Part shown: one piece after another, positions 52,434 to 60,856 of the stretch
How the letters are laid out: each line of letters opens with the position of its first letter
Numbering within the stretch: the stretch's first letter is position 1
Assembly (NCBI RefSeq): GCF_026262505.1
Contig: NC_067208.1
Location: 5,589,962-5,653,961 of the forward strand
Reading direction: 5' to 3'
Origin: Trichomonas vaginalis G3
Taxonomy: Eukaryota; Parabasalia; Trichomonadida; Trichomonadidae
Length of the DNA: 64,000 bases
Position numbers and translations under genes: made by a program
Notes under the pieces: generated by a model
Database searches by the model: none
Told to the model about the DNA's origin: nothing
What the model saw: the letters and a program-made list of their open reading frames with translations, nothing else

Positions 52434-52607
52434 AAAATATATTCTTTTTATTAATGGTAATATAGGAATTGTAGGAATAAAAACTTTTTATAAATTATTC
52501 ATAAATTTTTAAAATCTGCTATTCGGAAGTATGTTCAAAAATCATTCAATTATGTGAGAATTCTTACGATTACAAAAAAAGTCACACAACCCGCATCATA
52601 TACTACT
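52434..52607 (-). repeat. Right terminal inverted repeat of the Polinton
   Basis: 174 bp; partner of 32911-33084. The polymerase gene starts about 70 bp inside it. Confidence 0.95.
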
Positions 52608-52613
52608 ATTTGA

Positions 52614-53174
52614 TTCCAAAAAATTATATGGATAATATATGAATTATTGATTCTTTTCTTCTACTAATCTCAAGTATTTGTAAAGAAGGTCTAATGATTT
52701 ATTTTAATCCATAAAAAATATATTTTTGAAAAATGAATTCTTATAGTGATTGCAATTGAATCTTGTATTTGCTGTGGTTAATGTTTTGTGGCCGACTTGC
52801 TCTGAAACCATATTCATGATTTTATTTGGAATTTTTGATTTCCACGTAAAGAGTTCCCCAGATAATTACATATCCATTCTATTTTCCAAAGGACATATAA
52901 AAGAGTAATAAAACAATAAGCAAATAACAAATGTCTAAACCAATATGACAGTAATCCAATTTTTTCGATTACAACTTTTAAATGACATTCAATTTTTCTG
53001 ATGATCATCGGTCATGCCATTGAAATTTTAACATGCATCTGAAAAATTGGGAAGAATTTAAATTCTTGTTATTTTGTTGTATTATTGTATATTTCATAAC
53101 CAAAAATTTTCCACTTTATCAGTTTAACGTTTGATAGCTGTATTCAAATTGACCGATAATCATCAGAAACATTA
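52614..53174. other. Spacer between Polinton and the Myb gene
   Basis: AT-rich with no gene. Before the Polinton arrived this joined directly to the sequence left of 32905. Confidence 0.55.
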
Positions 53175-53720
53175 ATGATGGAGTGTACCATCATAGAGAA
53201 GTCTTCCAAGAGTGCGAAAAATCCATTTTCTCCAGAGGAAGATCGAAAATTAACCCAATTAGTGAAGTTTTTCTCCCGTAAAAAAGACATAAACTGGACT
53301 TATATTTCCCAACAAATGCAGACACGAAACGCCAGACAATGTAAAGATAGATGGACTAATTACCTTGATGCAAGGGTGAATAGAAAGGATTTTACTCCCG
53401 AAGAAAATTATTTTCTGCTTGTTAAAGTTGAAGAATTAGGAAGAAAATGGGAGAAAATTGCATCAATGATGAATAATAGAACAGATGTTAGTTTGAAGTC
53501 TCAATATAGAAAATTGATGAGACGACATGCATCAAGAGAAAACGTATTTAACCTCTGTATGGAAGCGTACTCAACAAGAAGGAAAGCAAATCGTCAAAAT
53601 GTTGAACCAGAATCTGCTAGGATAACAGATAGATCTGATGTAAAATTAAATGAAATGAATTTTGATATTGGCGATTTTGATTCATTTGATTTTGATAAGA
53701 CTGGGTTGGAATTAATATAA
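53175..53720 (+). CDS. R2R3 Myb transcription factor
   Basis: A 181-residue protein with two SANT/Myb repeats: FSPEEDRKLTQLVKFFSRKK...WTYISQQMQTRNARQCKDRW (about 17-65) and FTPEENYFLLVKVEELGRKW...IASMMNNRTDVSLKSQYRKL (about 70-118). The spaced Trp residues are kept in part, as usual in protist Mybs. An acidic C-terminus (FDIGDFDSFDFDKTGLELI) may activate or bind partners. Trichomonads have a large family of such short Mybs, some of which bind core promoters. It stands alone, with no neighbour within 200 bp. Confidence 0.88.
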   Translation: MMECTIIEKSSKSAKNPFSPEEDRKLTQLVKFFSRKKDINWTYISQQMQTRNARQCKDRWTNYLDARVNRKDFTPEENYFLLVKVEELGRKWEKIASMMNNRTDVSLKSQYRKLMRRHASRENVFNLCMEAYSTRRKANRQNVEPESARITDRSDVKLNEMNFDIGDFDSFDFDKTGLELI

Positions 53721-53965
53721 CATTAATTTAAATTATAATTTGCTTTGGATATATTTTATCTTGTTTTGCGGAAATTCTATTTTGAATAAATCAGTAAATT
53801 ATATACATGATTGAATATTTAAATATGGATATATATGGTTGATTTTTATTCAATAAAATTAAAAATTGAATAAATATATGATGAATCGCATGGAAGAATT
53901 AAAAGACAAGTAAAAATAAGAGAAGTTAATATAATATTGATAGTATTTACTTACATACTATAGTT

Positions 53966-55315
53966 TTAATTAGCAAGCAATTGAAGAATTGTTTCTGCGT
54001 ATTCTACAATGTTGGAATCCTTGTTTTCTATTATATTATTCAGTTCTACCTCTAAATTAATGTCCACAAGCATGACTTTGTAGTCATTATTAAGGTTTAC
54101 CAAATAATCAATAGTTTTGAGGACTTTAATGATTGTTTCATCCTTCAAACAACTTATATCAGCGAAAAGAACCTCAAAATTCGAATTCCTGAGAAGAATA
54201 GGAATGACAAGTTCATGATTTAACAAAATTACAGAGTGCATGAACGAGATAATTGATTCTTTGTAAATCATTGGTGCTATATCCAAGCTATCACTAAGAA
54301 TCTCTATAAGAGGAACTGAAAACATCAAATCCATCACGTGTGGACTATTTAAATCGAGTAAAGCCTGTAGGAACTCCATAAAGAAGGACTGTGTTTCACG
54401 AGTTTCTTTGTCAATTTGAGAATTAGGCACTAAAAACTCTTGAATTAAGTCTGTCAACGGCATTGAATCAATAACTTCGTTTGTAATGGCATCAGGTATC
54501 TGTCTTGTAATAACAGTAAGCATCTGAATCATATGGTCTGTGAATCTGCCGTTTTCTGGGGCTACATTTAAAATTGTATTTGATCTTGAGAAAATACATG
54601 AAGGATATTGAACAAGGTATGCGCAAACAGATGCGGATTGCTTGCATAATGTCTTTAAAGTCATTATCGCTGAAATTCTTATGCAATCTTGGCCTTTAAA
54701 AACTAATTTAAAAATTTGAGCTGCAATTTGTTGTAATGCTTCATCATCTTCGATGAATGGTGTAATATCTTTGATAAGGAAAAGAGAATCGCGTTTAATT
54801 GTGAAGTTATCGATAGATAAAAATTCAACTAAGTTTTCTGTGATTTCTGACTGAATAATCATTTGTAATCCACCGTCAAACCTGTTAAATGCAAGTAGCA
54901 TCTCACAAACGCGTTCTGTTATCTTCTTATCTTTGAATGAAAGCAATGAAATACAAATTTCTAAAAAATGAGCATTATAAAACATCTTTTCAAGAAAGTT
55001 TCCTTTCTTGAGTAATCTAGATATAAGTGATAATGCGGTTTCTATTGGAAAATCAGGTAATTTATCAGGAATTTGATAAAGACCTTCCGAAATGTAGTCA
55101 AATATCTTGGAATCTGACAAAACATCTAAGTGTGGTTGTTCTAGATTGTATCTCTGTGAAATTATGCTTAATTCATTAATAGATTTGTTTGTATCTTCTT
55201 GAAAAATCGAAATTGCTTGGAGAATTTCATTTAATATCGATTCTGTTGTCTGATACATATCTTGGTAATCTTCCCTCACTTGAGGCATCATCAAATATTC
55301 ACTAACTAAACTCAT
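53966..55315 (-). CDS. HEAT/ARM-like protein, possibly PSMD5 (S5b)-like
   Basis: A 449-residue all-helical protein from MSLVSEYLMMPQVREDYQDM. The frame is open for 26 more codons upstream, but these are translated T-rich leader and overlap the divergent gene's start. Repeats resemble irregular HEAT units (LVEFLSIDNFTIKRDSLFLI, ISAIMTLKTLCKQSASVCAY). The overall size and style match the proteasome chaperone PSMD5/Hsm3, which assembles the Rpt ring; the Rpt5 gene 3.4 kb away is suggestive but not evidence. Tentative. Confidence 0.5.
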   Translation of the reverse strand: MSLVSEYLMMPQVREDYQDMYQTTESILNEILQAISIFQEDTNKSINELSIISQRYNLEQPHLDVLSDSKIFDYISEGLYQIPDKLPDFPIETALSLISRLLKKGNFLEKMFYNAHFLEICISLLSFKDKKITERVCEMLLAFNRFDGGLQMIIQSEITENLVEFLSIDNFTIKRDSLFLIKDITPFIEDDEALQQIAAQIFKLVFKGQDCIRISAIMTLKTLCKQSASVCAYLVQYPSCIFSRSNTILNVAPENGRFTDHMIQMLTVITRQIPDAITNEVIDSMPLTDLIQEFLVPNSQIDKETRETQSFFMEFLQALLDLNSPHVMDLMFSVPLIEILSDSLDIAPMIYKESIISFMHSVILLNHELVIPILLRNSNFEVLFADISCLKDETIIKVLKTIDYLVNLNNDYKVMLVDINLEVELNNIIENKDSNIVEYAETILQLLAN

Positions 55316-55346
55316 AGAGAAAAAAAAAAGACGATGAAAAAAATCT

Positions 55347-55355
55347 GTCACTTTT
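55347..55355 (-). promoter_or_regulatory. AAAAGTGAC element in a 62-bp divergent promoter
   Basis: Reads AAAAGTGAC on the minus strand, 31 bp before the ATG at 55315, and GTCACTTTT on the plus strand, 22 bp before the ATG at 55378. Confidence 0.4.
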
Positions 55356-55377
55356 GAATTTTTTGAATTTATGAACA

Positions 55378-56190
55378 ATGAATGAAAATTCAATTGATAT
55401 CGACTTCCTTTCTTCTCTTAGGCATGAAATAGTTGATTCCGTTGCACTGAATCGCCAAAATATACAGCTTAAGAAAGAAATCGAATTATGGAAACAAAAA
55501 TTTAAAGACGAAGAGCAAAAAAATGTACAATTAATTAATGAAAAAAGTGTTCTAGAGAGTAAGCTTCAGATTTCTCTTATTGAAAACGAAAATTTAAAGA
55601 ATAAAATTGCAGATTTAGAAAAAACCAACAAAAATCTCACTAGAAATCAAAAAAGACAACAAAAACAAACTGTTCAAGAGCCACCTAAAGTGGAAGAAAA
55701 GCCTGAAGAAGAAGCTTCAACGTCCGAAATTACAGATGAAGATATCTCCGCTCTTTTTACAGATGATAACAATACAGAATCAGAAAATCCTAAAGAAGAA
55801 GTTCCTGAAAAGAAAAATGAAAAGAAGAGTGAACCAAAGAAGCCAAGAAAAGTTTTTTCAAAAACTCGTACAGATATACCAACATTAATTAAAATCATAG
55901 AAAAATCGAATAATAGAGAGATAACTCAACTTGTTTCTAAGATACTCCTTGAATATTATCCAAGTTTACGGTCAATGAAACAACATTTTGTGAGTGTTGT
56001 CAATGCAATCATATTACGCTTGTTTGAATCCGATGACAATGATGCAACAATTGATAATTTCACTTTCTTCTTGATGTCTTTCGTAAAAACAGTTATGCCT
56101 CAATGCGAAGACAAAATCAAAGCAATATTTAATAAGCGACCAAAGATTTTGTCATACATAGAATTTTTCAATGTTCTTGATGATGAATAG
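55378..56190 (+). CDS. Coiled-coil protein with a conserved-looking C-terminal helical domain
   Basis: A 270-residue protein. Residues ~20-100 form a coiled coil (IQLKKEIELWKQKFKDEEQK, LIENENLKNKIADLEKTNKN). An acidic/basic linker (KPEEEASTSEITDEDISALF; EKKNEKKSEPKKPRKVFSKT) leads to a ~95-residue helical domain (TDIPTLIKIIEKSNNREITQ to the end). I do not recognise the family; the layout suits a cytoskeletal or basal-body adaptor. Divergent from the HEAT-like gene with 62 bp between starts. Confidence 0.6.
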   Translation: MNENSIDIDFLSSLRHEIVDSVALNRQNIQLKKEIELWKQKFKDEEQKNVQLINEKSVLESKLQISLIENENLKNKIADLEKTNKNLTRNQKRQQKQTVQEPPKVEEKPEEEASTSEITDEDISALFTDDNNTESENPKEEVPEKKNEKKSEPKKPRKVFSKTRTDIPTLIKIIEKSNNREITQLVSKILLEYYPSLRSMKQHFVSVVNAIILRLFESDDNDATIDNFTFFLMSFVKTVMPQCEDKIKAIFNKRPKILSYIEFFNVLDDE

Positions 56191-56590
56191 CCAGTTATTC
56201 ATGAATATTTTTTATATATTTTATTTGTTTTGTGTTTGTTAAACATGTTTGTATCCTTAACCGAATATTTTTATGCAGTACTTGTCAATCACATATGAAT
56301 TTTTGTATAAATTGATATAGATTTATCAAATGAAATTTTTTAACTCAAAGATATTCATAATTTTGAAATTTATGTTCCATATCACAATTTCCTTGCTGAA
56401 AATGTATGCATTCCCATATCAATTATACAATGTATAAATCCTTTTCTGATCAGCCAATCTAATATCGAAAGAAAACCAGACAATTAATAGCATATTTGGA
56501 GTTTTACAAAAACCACACAAATATCTTAACGCCAAAGATAAGCGCAATAAAAACTGCGTAAATGACGACGATAATAACGGAAATGTAAAA
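56191..56590. other. Intergenic spacer
   Basis: AT-rich. At 56430-56620 the minus strand is open in two frames with hydrophobic content (HFYISVIIVVIYAVFIALIF), but without a good start or codon pattern. Confidence 0.4.
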
Positions 56591-56791
56591 ATGTGTAAGG
56601 AAGACGATTCTAACTTGCCACCACGCACTCCAAAGGGTCTTCCACCTCCAGGAGAAAAGCCAATGAAGCCAGAAGATACACTCGCAACACCAAATCACAA
56701 GTCTAAACTCACAAGCGATCCAAATGTTATCCAGAATAAGGAAAAGTTCGAAGATGCTCCATTATCAGACATCACCGACTCCCAGAATTAG
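56591..56791 (+). CDS. Small Pro-rich acidic ORF (66 aa)
   Basis: MCKEDDSNLPPRTPKGLPPP, then KPEDTLATPNHKSKLTSDPN and DAPLSDITDSQN at the end. Composition and codon use (CCA, AAG, CTC) match host genes better than random sequence does. No domain is seen and it would be disordered. It could also be the last part of a gene whose start I cannot find. Confidence 0.35.
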   Translation: MCKEDDSNLPPRTPKGLPPPGEKPMKPEDTLATPNHKSKLTSDPNVIQNKEKFEDAPLSDITDSQN

Positions 56792-57422
56792 ATTATATGA
56801 TTTCACGATTAAATTATAAATATTTTGTGTCGCTCTTCAACCTCACTTATTTTTTTAATTACAAATTCTACATTTATTTCATTAAATCTAACTACTAGGA
56901 AAATTTTCCGACTAAGCTACTATATTACACCTTAATATATCTTGAATATATTTATCCAGAAATTTCAATAACATGAGTTTTGTGCTGATTTATATTCTAT
57001 ATGACTATGCTTGCAAAAATATGTAATAAATAAGATCAGAGTTTTTCCAAAATTTTTTTGAAAATCAGATTTTAATTATAAAATTTGTTGAAATTCATTT
57101 CATTTTTGTGATTTTGAAAAAAATTTGGAATTTTTCTAAAAATTTAAATCTATAAAAAGATAATAGAATAGGAGTTAAATTCAAATAATATCAAAACATG
57201 ATCAAGTCTTAAAATTTTTGAAATCATTTTCTTATCTATTCAATAAATCATGTTATCGTTCAAATAACAAGCATTTTGGCAGATAATAAAACAGATATTT
57301 TATGATTTATTATTAGCTTTTGAAGGTAAAACGATTTTATATTAAATATTTTGTCTTTATTAATAAAAATTTTAGTTCTAAGTATTATAAATGAATGTTT
57401 TTTCATATAGAAAACGAATATT
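56792..57422. other. Intergenic spacer
   Basis: Strongly AT-rich, homopolymer runs, no supported gene. Confidence 0.55.
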
Positions 57423-58691
57423 TTATGCGAAGTAATTGAGAACAGTGCGCTTCTTGGACTGGACCTGAGCAATGCCTTCGATGAAGTCCTCGTGCATAAT
57501 TTCATCAGCACCTCTTCTCATTGCGACCATACCAGCTTCAACGCAAACAGCCTTAAGCATAGCACCGTTGAAGTCCTCTGTAGATCTAGCGAGTTCTCTG
57601 AAGTTTACTGCGCTGTTAACCTTCATGTGTCTTGAGTGGATGTTAAGGATATCGAATCTAGCGTCTTCGTTTGGAATTGGAAGTTCAATCTTACGATCGA
57701 GACGACCAGAACGCATAAGAGCCGGATCGAGAGTATCTGGACGGTTTGTAGCGCAGATGACTTTAACGTTTGAAAGTTGTGAGAAACCATCAAGTTGGTT
57801 GAGAAGTTCGAGCATTGTTCTCTGGACTTCACGTTCTCCCTGAAGACTGTCGTTATCTGATCTCTTTGAGCCGATAGCATCGATTTCATCGATGAAGATA
57901 ATGGCTGGAGCCTTAGAGCGGGCAAGTTCGAAAGCATTACGAACTAATCTTGAGCCTTCACCGACGAACATCTGGACAAGCTGTGGGCCAGCGAGACGGA
58001 GGAATGTAGAGTTTGTAGAGGCTGCGCATGCACGAGCAAGCATTGTCTTGCCTGTACCTGGTGGCCCGAATAAAAGAACACCCTTTGGCGGCTGGATACC
58101 AATCTTTGTGAATAACTCTGGGTTTGTTAATGGTAAAACAATAGCTTCCTTAAGTTCTTGAATCTGTTTTTCTAAGCCACCGACTTGATCATAGGTTTCT
58201 GTAGGACGAGTATCAACTTCCATAGCCTTGACACGAGAATCAAAGTGCTGTGGGAGCTTCTCGAAAACAAGGTAAGAATCCTTAGAAAGACCTACCATGT
58301 CGGATGGTTCTAACTGATCGGCTGGAATAAGACCTGTAACTGGAAGGAAAACTGTTTCTCTAGTTGTGGTCTTAACAACAGCGGATCTGTTATCGGCGCC
58401 CTTATAAACATTATCATTTTCGTTTTCTGTATCGAGATGGAAGCATTCAACAACATGAGCGACAAGATATGGAAGGGACTTATTAAGACGGACTTTTTCT
58501 CTGTTTGATTTAATATCATCATCCATGTTACGCAATTCATTATTTAACATGCGATGTGTATTCTTTAAAACGGTGATCTGATTTTCAAGAATTGAAATTT
58601 GTTGCTCGAGTTCACCATCTGTTAAGGCGTTCATCTTTTCGAGCTGCTCTTGATTTGCTGCATCTATATCTTCGATCGAATTTTCACTCAT
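57423..58691 (-). CDS. RPT5: 26S proteasome regulatory ATPase Rpt5 (PSMC3)
   Basis: A 422-residue AAA+ protein, full length. It has an N-terminal coiled coil ([20 protein letters not shown]), the OB domain ([20 protein letters not shown]), then Walker A GPPGTGKT, Walker B IIFIDEID, sensor [14 protein letters not shown] and the SRH arginines [12 protein letters not shown]. The N-terminal [13 protein letters not shown] and C-terminal [10 protein letters not shown] favour Rpt5 over the other five ATPases. Rpt5 unfolds substrates and opens the 20S gate by inserting its C-terminal HbYX tail. Here the last three residues are YFA, with Phe in place of the usual Tyr. Codon bias is strong, as for an abundant protein. 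Confidence 0.92.
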   Translation of the reverse strand: MSENSIEDIDAANQEQLEKMNALTDGELEQQISILENQITVLKNTHRMLNNELRNMDDDIKSNREKVRLNKSLPYLVAHVVECFHLDTENENDNVYKGADNRSAVVKTTTRETVFLPVTGLIPADQLEPSDMVGLSKDSYLVFEKLPQHFDSRVKAMEVDTRPTETYDQVGGLEKQIQELKEAIVLPLTNPELFTKIGIQPPKGVLLFGPPGTGKTMLARACAASTNSTFLRLAGPQLVQMFVGEGSRLVRNAFELARSKAPAIIFIDEIDAIGSKRSDNDSLQGEREVQRTMLELLNQLDGFSQLSNVKVICATNRPDTLDPALMRSGRLDRKIELPIPNEDARFDILNIHSRHMKVNSAVNFRELARSTEDFNGAMLKAVCVEAGMVAMRRGADEIMHEDFIEGIAQVQSKKRTVLNYFA

Positions 58692-59115
58692 TTATTTTTG
58701 GACTGAAATTTTCTATCGTCCTCATTCGACCTATTTGGCTATAATGAATAAAATGCTTCACTTCATCAAAATATGAAACCCTTTGACCTTTGTTGCAATA
58801 TTTTAACATAAGATTGAGAAAAATTTATATCAACATTCCATGAATTTTTTTCCATCATTGAAGACAAAAGATCTAATCAAAGTGATCGATATTTACATCA
58901 TGAAGAAATTTGAAATCTCAATCTCTCATCAAGCAAAAATAATAGTAACTGCCTAATTTCCTAAGATCATAGGGCTCGTACAGTTATAAAATCTTAAAAT
59001 ATTAAATACACCTGTTTGATAATAACATCGATCTATTCTAATCGGAAAACTCATCTCCGTTGCGTTTTTTACTTTTGTTCTGTCACTTTTTATTACTATA
59101 ACTCAAAAAATAAAC
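58692..59115. other. Divergent intergenic region between RPT5 and the Tup1-like gene
   Basis: No gene. Contains the reversed AAAAGTGAC element at 59082-59090. Confidence 0.5.
59082..59090 (-). promoter_or_regulatory. GTCACTTTT element before the Tup1-like gene
   Basis: The reverse complement of AAAAGTGAC, 25 bp before the ATG at 59116. Confidence 0.4.
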
Positions 59116-60381
59116 ATGGAGCAAACACCACAACCTATTCAAGATGTGAGAACTCTGCTCAACCAATTTTCTATGGAATATGAGAATTTATTATCTAAGA
59201 GAAATTCTCTCGAAGAAGAATGCAAGAAGTACAAAGAATTGATCAACGATCAAACTAAGACTATCAAACAATTATACGACGACATAGAACAAATAAAGGC
59301 AAGCTATGAAACGCGCAAGACAGAAGTTGTTGTTAAACAGGAGAAACTTGTCGAACCACAACCAGAGCCACAAGAAACGCAGGAAGCTGTAGAAGAGTCC
59401 GCCAATATTTCATTACTTGTTGATGAAGCTACAATCAGACATCCTGTCTCCATTTCTTTGTTCATTGAAATTATGGACGATTCGGTAATTGTCAGTACAG
59501 CCTTCTCTCCTGATGGAAAGAACTTGGCTATAGGTGCTGACAAAGTCCTTAGAATTTACAACTTCGATCAGGATAACTTCATCCTTGGAGAAAAAGTTGG
59601 CGATCAAGATACTCAATCAAGCCACGTGCGATCAATTTCTTGGTCCCCAGATTCAAGAAAGGTCATCTGCGGTGTTGAAGATAAGCGCGTTTACATTTTT
59701 AAGATCGATCCAACAACTGAAAACGGTTCTTGCTTAGAACACTCCATTGCTGTTCCAGATCAGCATATCTTCCAAGTTATGTTTTTGCCAGACGGAAAAC
59801 GTTTCGCTGTTTCAACAGGCCCAGGAATTGTCCAAATTTGGGACGTTAATACATATCAGATGATCAACAAATTCGCCAGACAAACAGACCAATTTGCTAT
59901 CTCAATGGCATTAGCTCCAGATCAAAAAACTCTCGCAGTTGGTTACGCAGACTATTATGTTGCCTTCTGGGACATCGAAGCAGGTAAATTACTCTTCGAC
60001 CAGAAGTGCCATGATGAGGGCGTCAACAGTATCCTCTTTACACCTGATGCAAAACGATTAATTACTTCATCTCTCGATAATACAGTTAAAATATGGGACA
60101 TCAGACCTAATGGCCTTGAGCTATGGAAGGTCCTCGACAAACATACAGACTACGTTTTGACTCTCGCCATGGATCCAAAGGGCGAATGGCTCATCAGTGG
60201 CTCCAGAGATCTCTCGTGCATTGTATCGTATATACCTGAAGGAAGAATGATCTACAAACTGAAAAACCATGAAAATACTGTTATGGCTGTTTCATTTAAT
60301 CCAAACGGAAGACAATTCTGTACTGGATCTGGAGACAAGTACGTCAAGGTATGGAACTTCATCACTGACCAAACAGAGTAA
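59116..60381 (+). CDS. Tup1/Groucho-like WD40 corepressor
   Basis: A 421-residue protein. The N-terminal ~75 residues are a coiled coil (VRTLLNQFSMEYENLLSKRN, RNSLEEECKKYKELINDQTK), comparable to the Tup1 tetramerisation helix. A short Glu/Gln/Pro linker leads to a seven-bladed WD40 propeller (AFSPDGKNLAIGADKVLRIY, SWSPDSRKVICGVEDKRVYI, RLITSSLDNTVKIWDIRP, RQFCTGSGDKYVKVWNF). The opening DEATIRHPVSISLF recalls Tup1's pre-propeller strand. In yeast Tup1 represses genes with Cyc8 through histone deacetylases. A generic WD40 scaffold remains possible. Confidence 0.7.
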   Translation: MEQTPQPIQDVRTLLNQFSMEYENLLSKRNSLEEECKKYKELINDQTKTIKQLYDDIEQIKASYETRKTEVVVKQEKLVEPQPEPQETQEAVEESANISLLVDEATIRHPVSISLFIEIMDDSVIVSTAFSPDGKNLAIGADKVLRIYNFDQDNFILGEKVGDQDTQSSHVRSISWSPDSRKVICGVEDKRVYIFKIDPTTENGSCLEHSIAVPDQHIFQVMFLPDGKRFAVSTGPGIVQIWDVNTYQMINKFARQTDQFAISMALAPDQKTLAVGYADYYVAFWDIEAGKLLFDQKCHDEGVNSILFTPDAKRLITSSLDNTVKIWDIRPNGLELWKVLDKHTDYVLTLAMDPKGEWLISGSRDLSCIVSYIPEGRMIYKLKNHENTVMAVSFNPNGRQFCTGSGDKYVKVWNFITDQTE

Positions 60382-60840
60382 TTCATTTTTATTTTTATAT
60401 GCTTTAATTTTTAATTTATGTGTTATTTCTTTAAAGAACAAAAAATTTTCTAATTTTCTATTTCAAAACAAAATCACTACTGTTTTTATTACTACAAACA
60501 TTCTTGGTTCTTATGAATAATTTGATATCATCAATATTATCATGATATATTACAGACAATTATCAAAACAATTAGTATGGCTATTGATATAGTGATTATG
60601 CTTCTTCTTCCAAAAAGAATTTAATTTTTCTTGTTTTCTCGTCTTTGGCAGTGGAACTTAAATTTTTTGCTTAAATGTACATCTGCTAAAGGAAATTCTG
60701 AGCTAATTAACTTAAGTTCAGTAATTTTGAGAAAAATTGAACCATAAAAAGAAAAGATTGATATCATCAATGATGAAATACAATTATATATGATTCATCT
60801 TTAGAGTGAGCAATTTTTTTTAAATTTTTTTTTCGTCATA
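60382..60840. other. Intergenic spacer
   Basis: AT-rich; no gene. Leads into the promoter element at 60841. Confidence 0.5.
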
Positions 60841-60849
60841 AAAAGTGAC
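60841..60849 (+). promoter_or_regulatory. AAAAGTGAC element before the eIF4G-like gene
   Basis: Ends 7 bp before the ATG at 60857, the same layout as at 9967 and 16479. Confidence 0.4.
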
Positions 60850-60856
60850 CAATTTA

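Larger units (their letters stand above)
32911..52607. mobile_element. Polinton/Maverick element (fossil, 19.7 kb with two nested mariners)
   Basis: The element begins AGTAGTATATGATGCGGG and ends with the reverse complement. The 174-bp terminal inverted repeats are flanked by a 6-bp target duplication, ATTTGA. A 5'-AG end and 6-bp duplication are Polinton hallmarks. Genes in the left two thirds mostly run rightward and those in the right third leftward. Parts: capsid candidate, packaging ATPase, two amphipathic peptides, fibre gene, prim-pol/SF3 helicase, integrase, protein-primed PolB and several unknowns; no adenovirus-type protease was recognised. Without the mariners it would be about 17.1 kb. 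The inverted repeats are identical, so the insertion is young. It is broken, with roughly six to ten disruptions. Confidence 0.95.
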
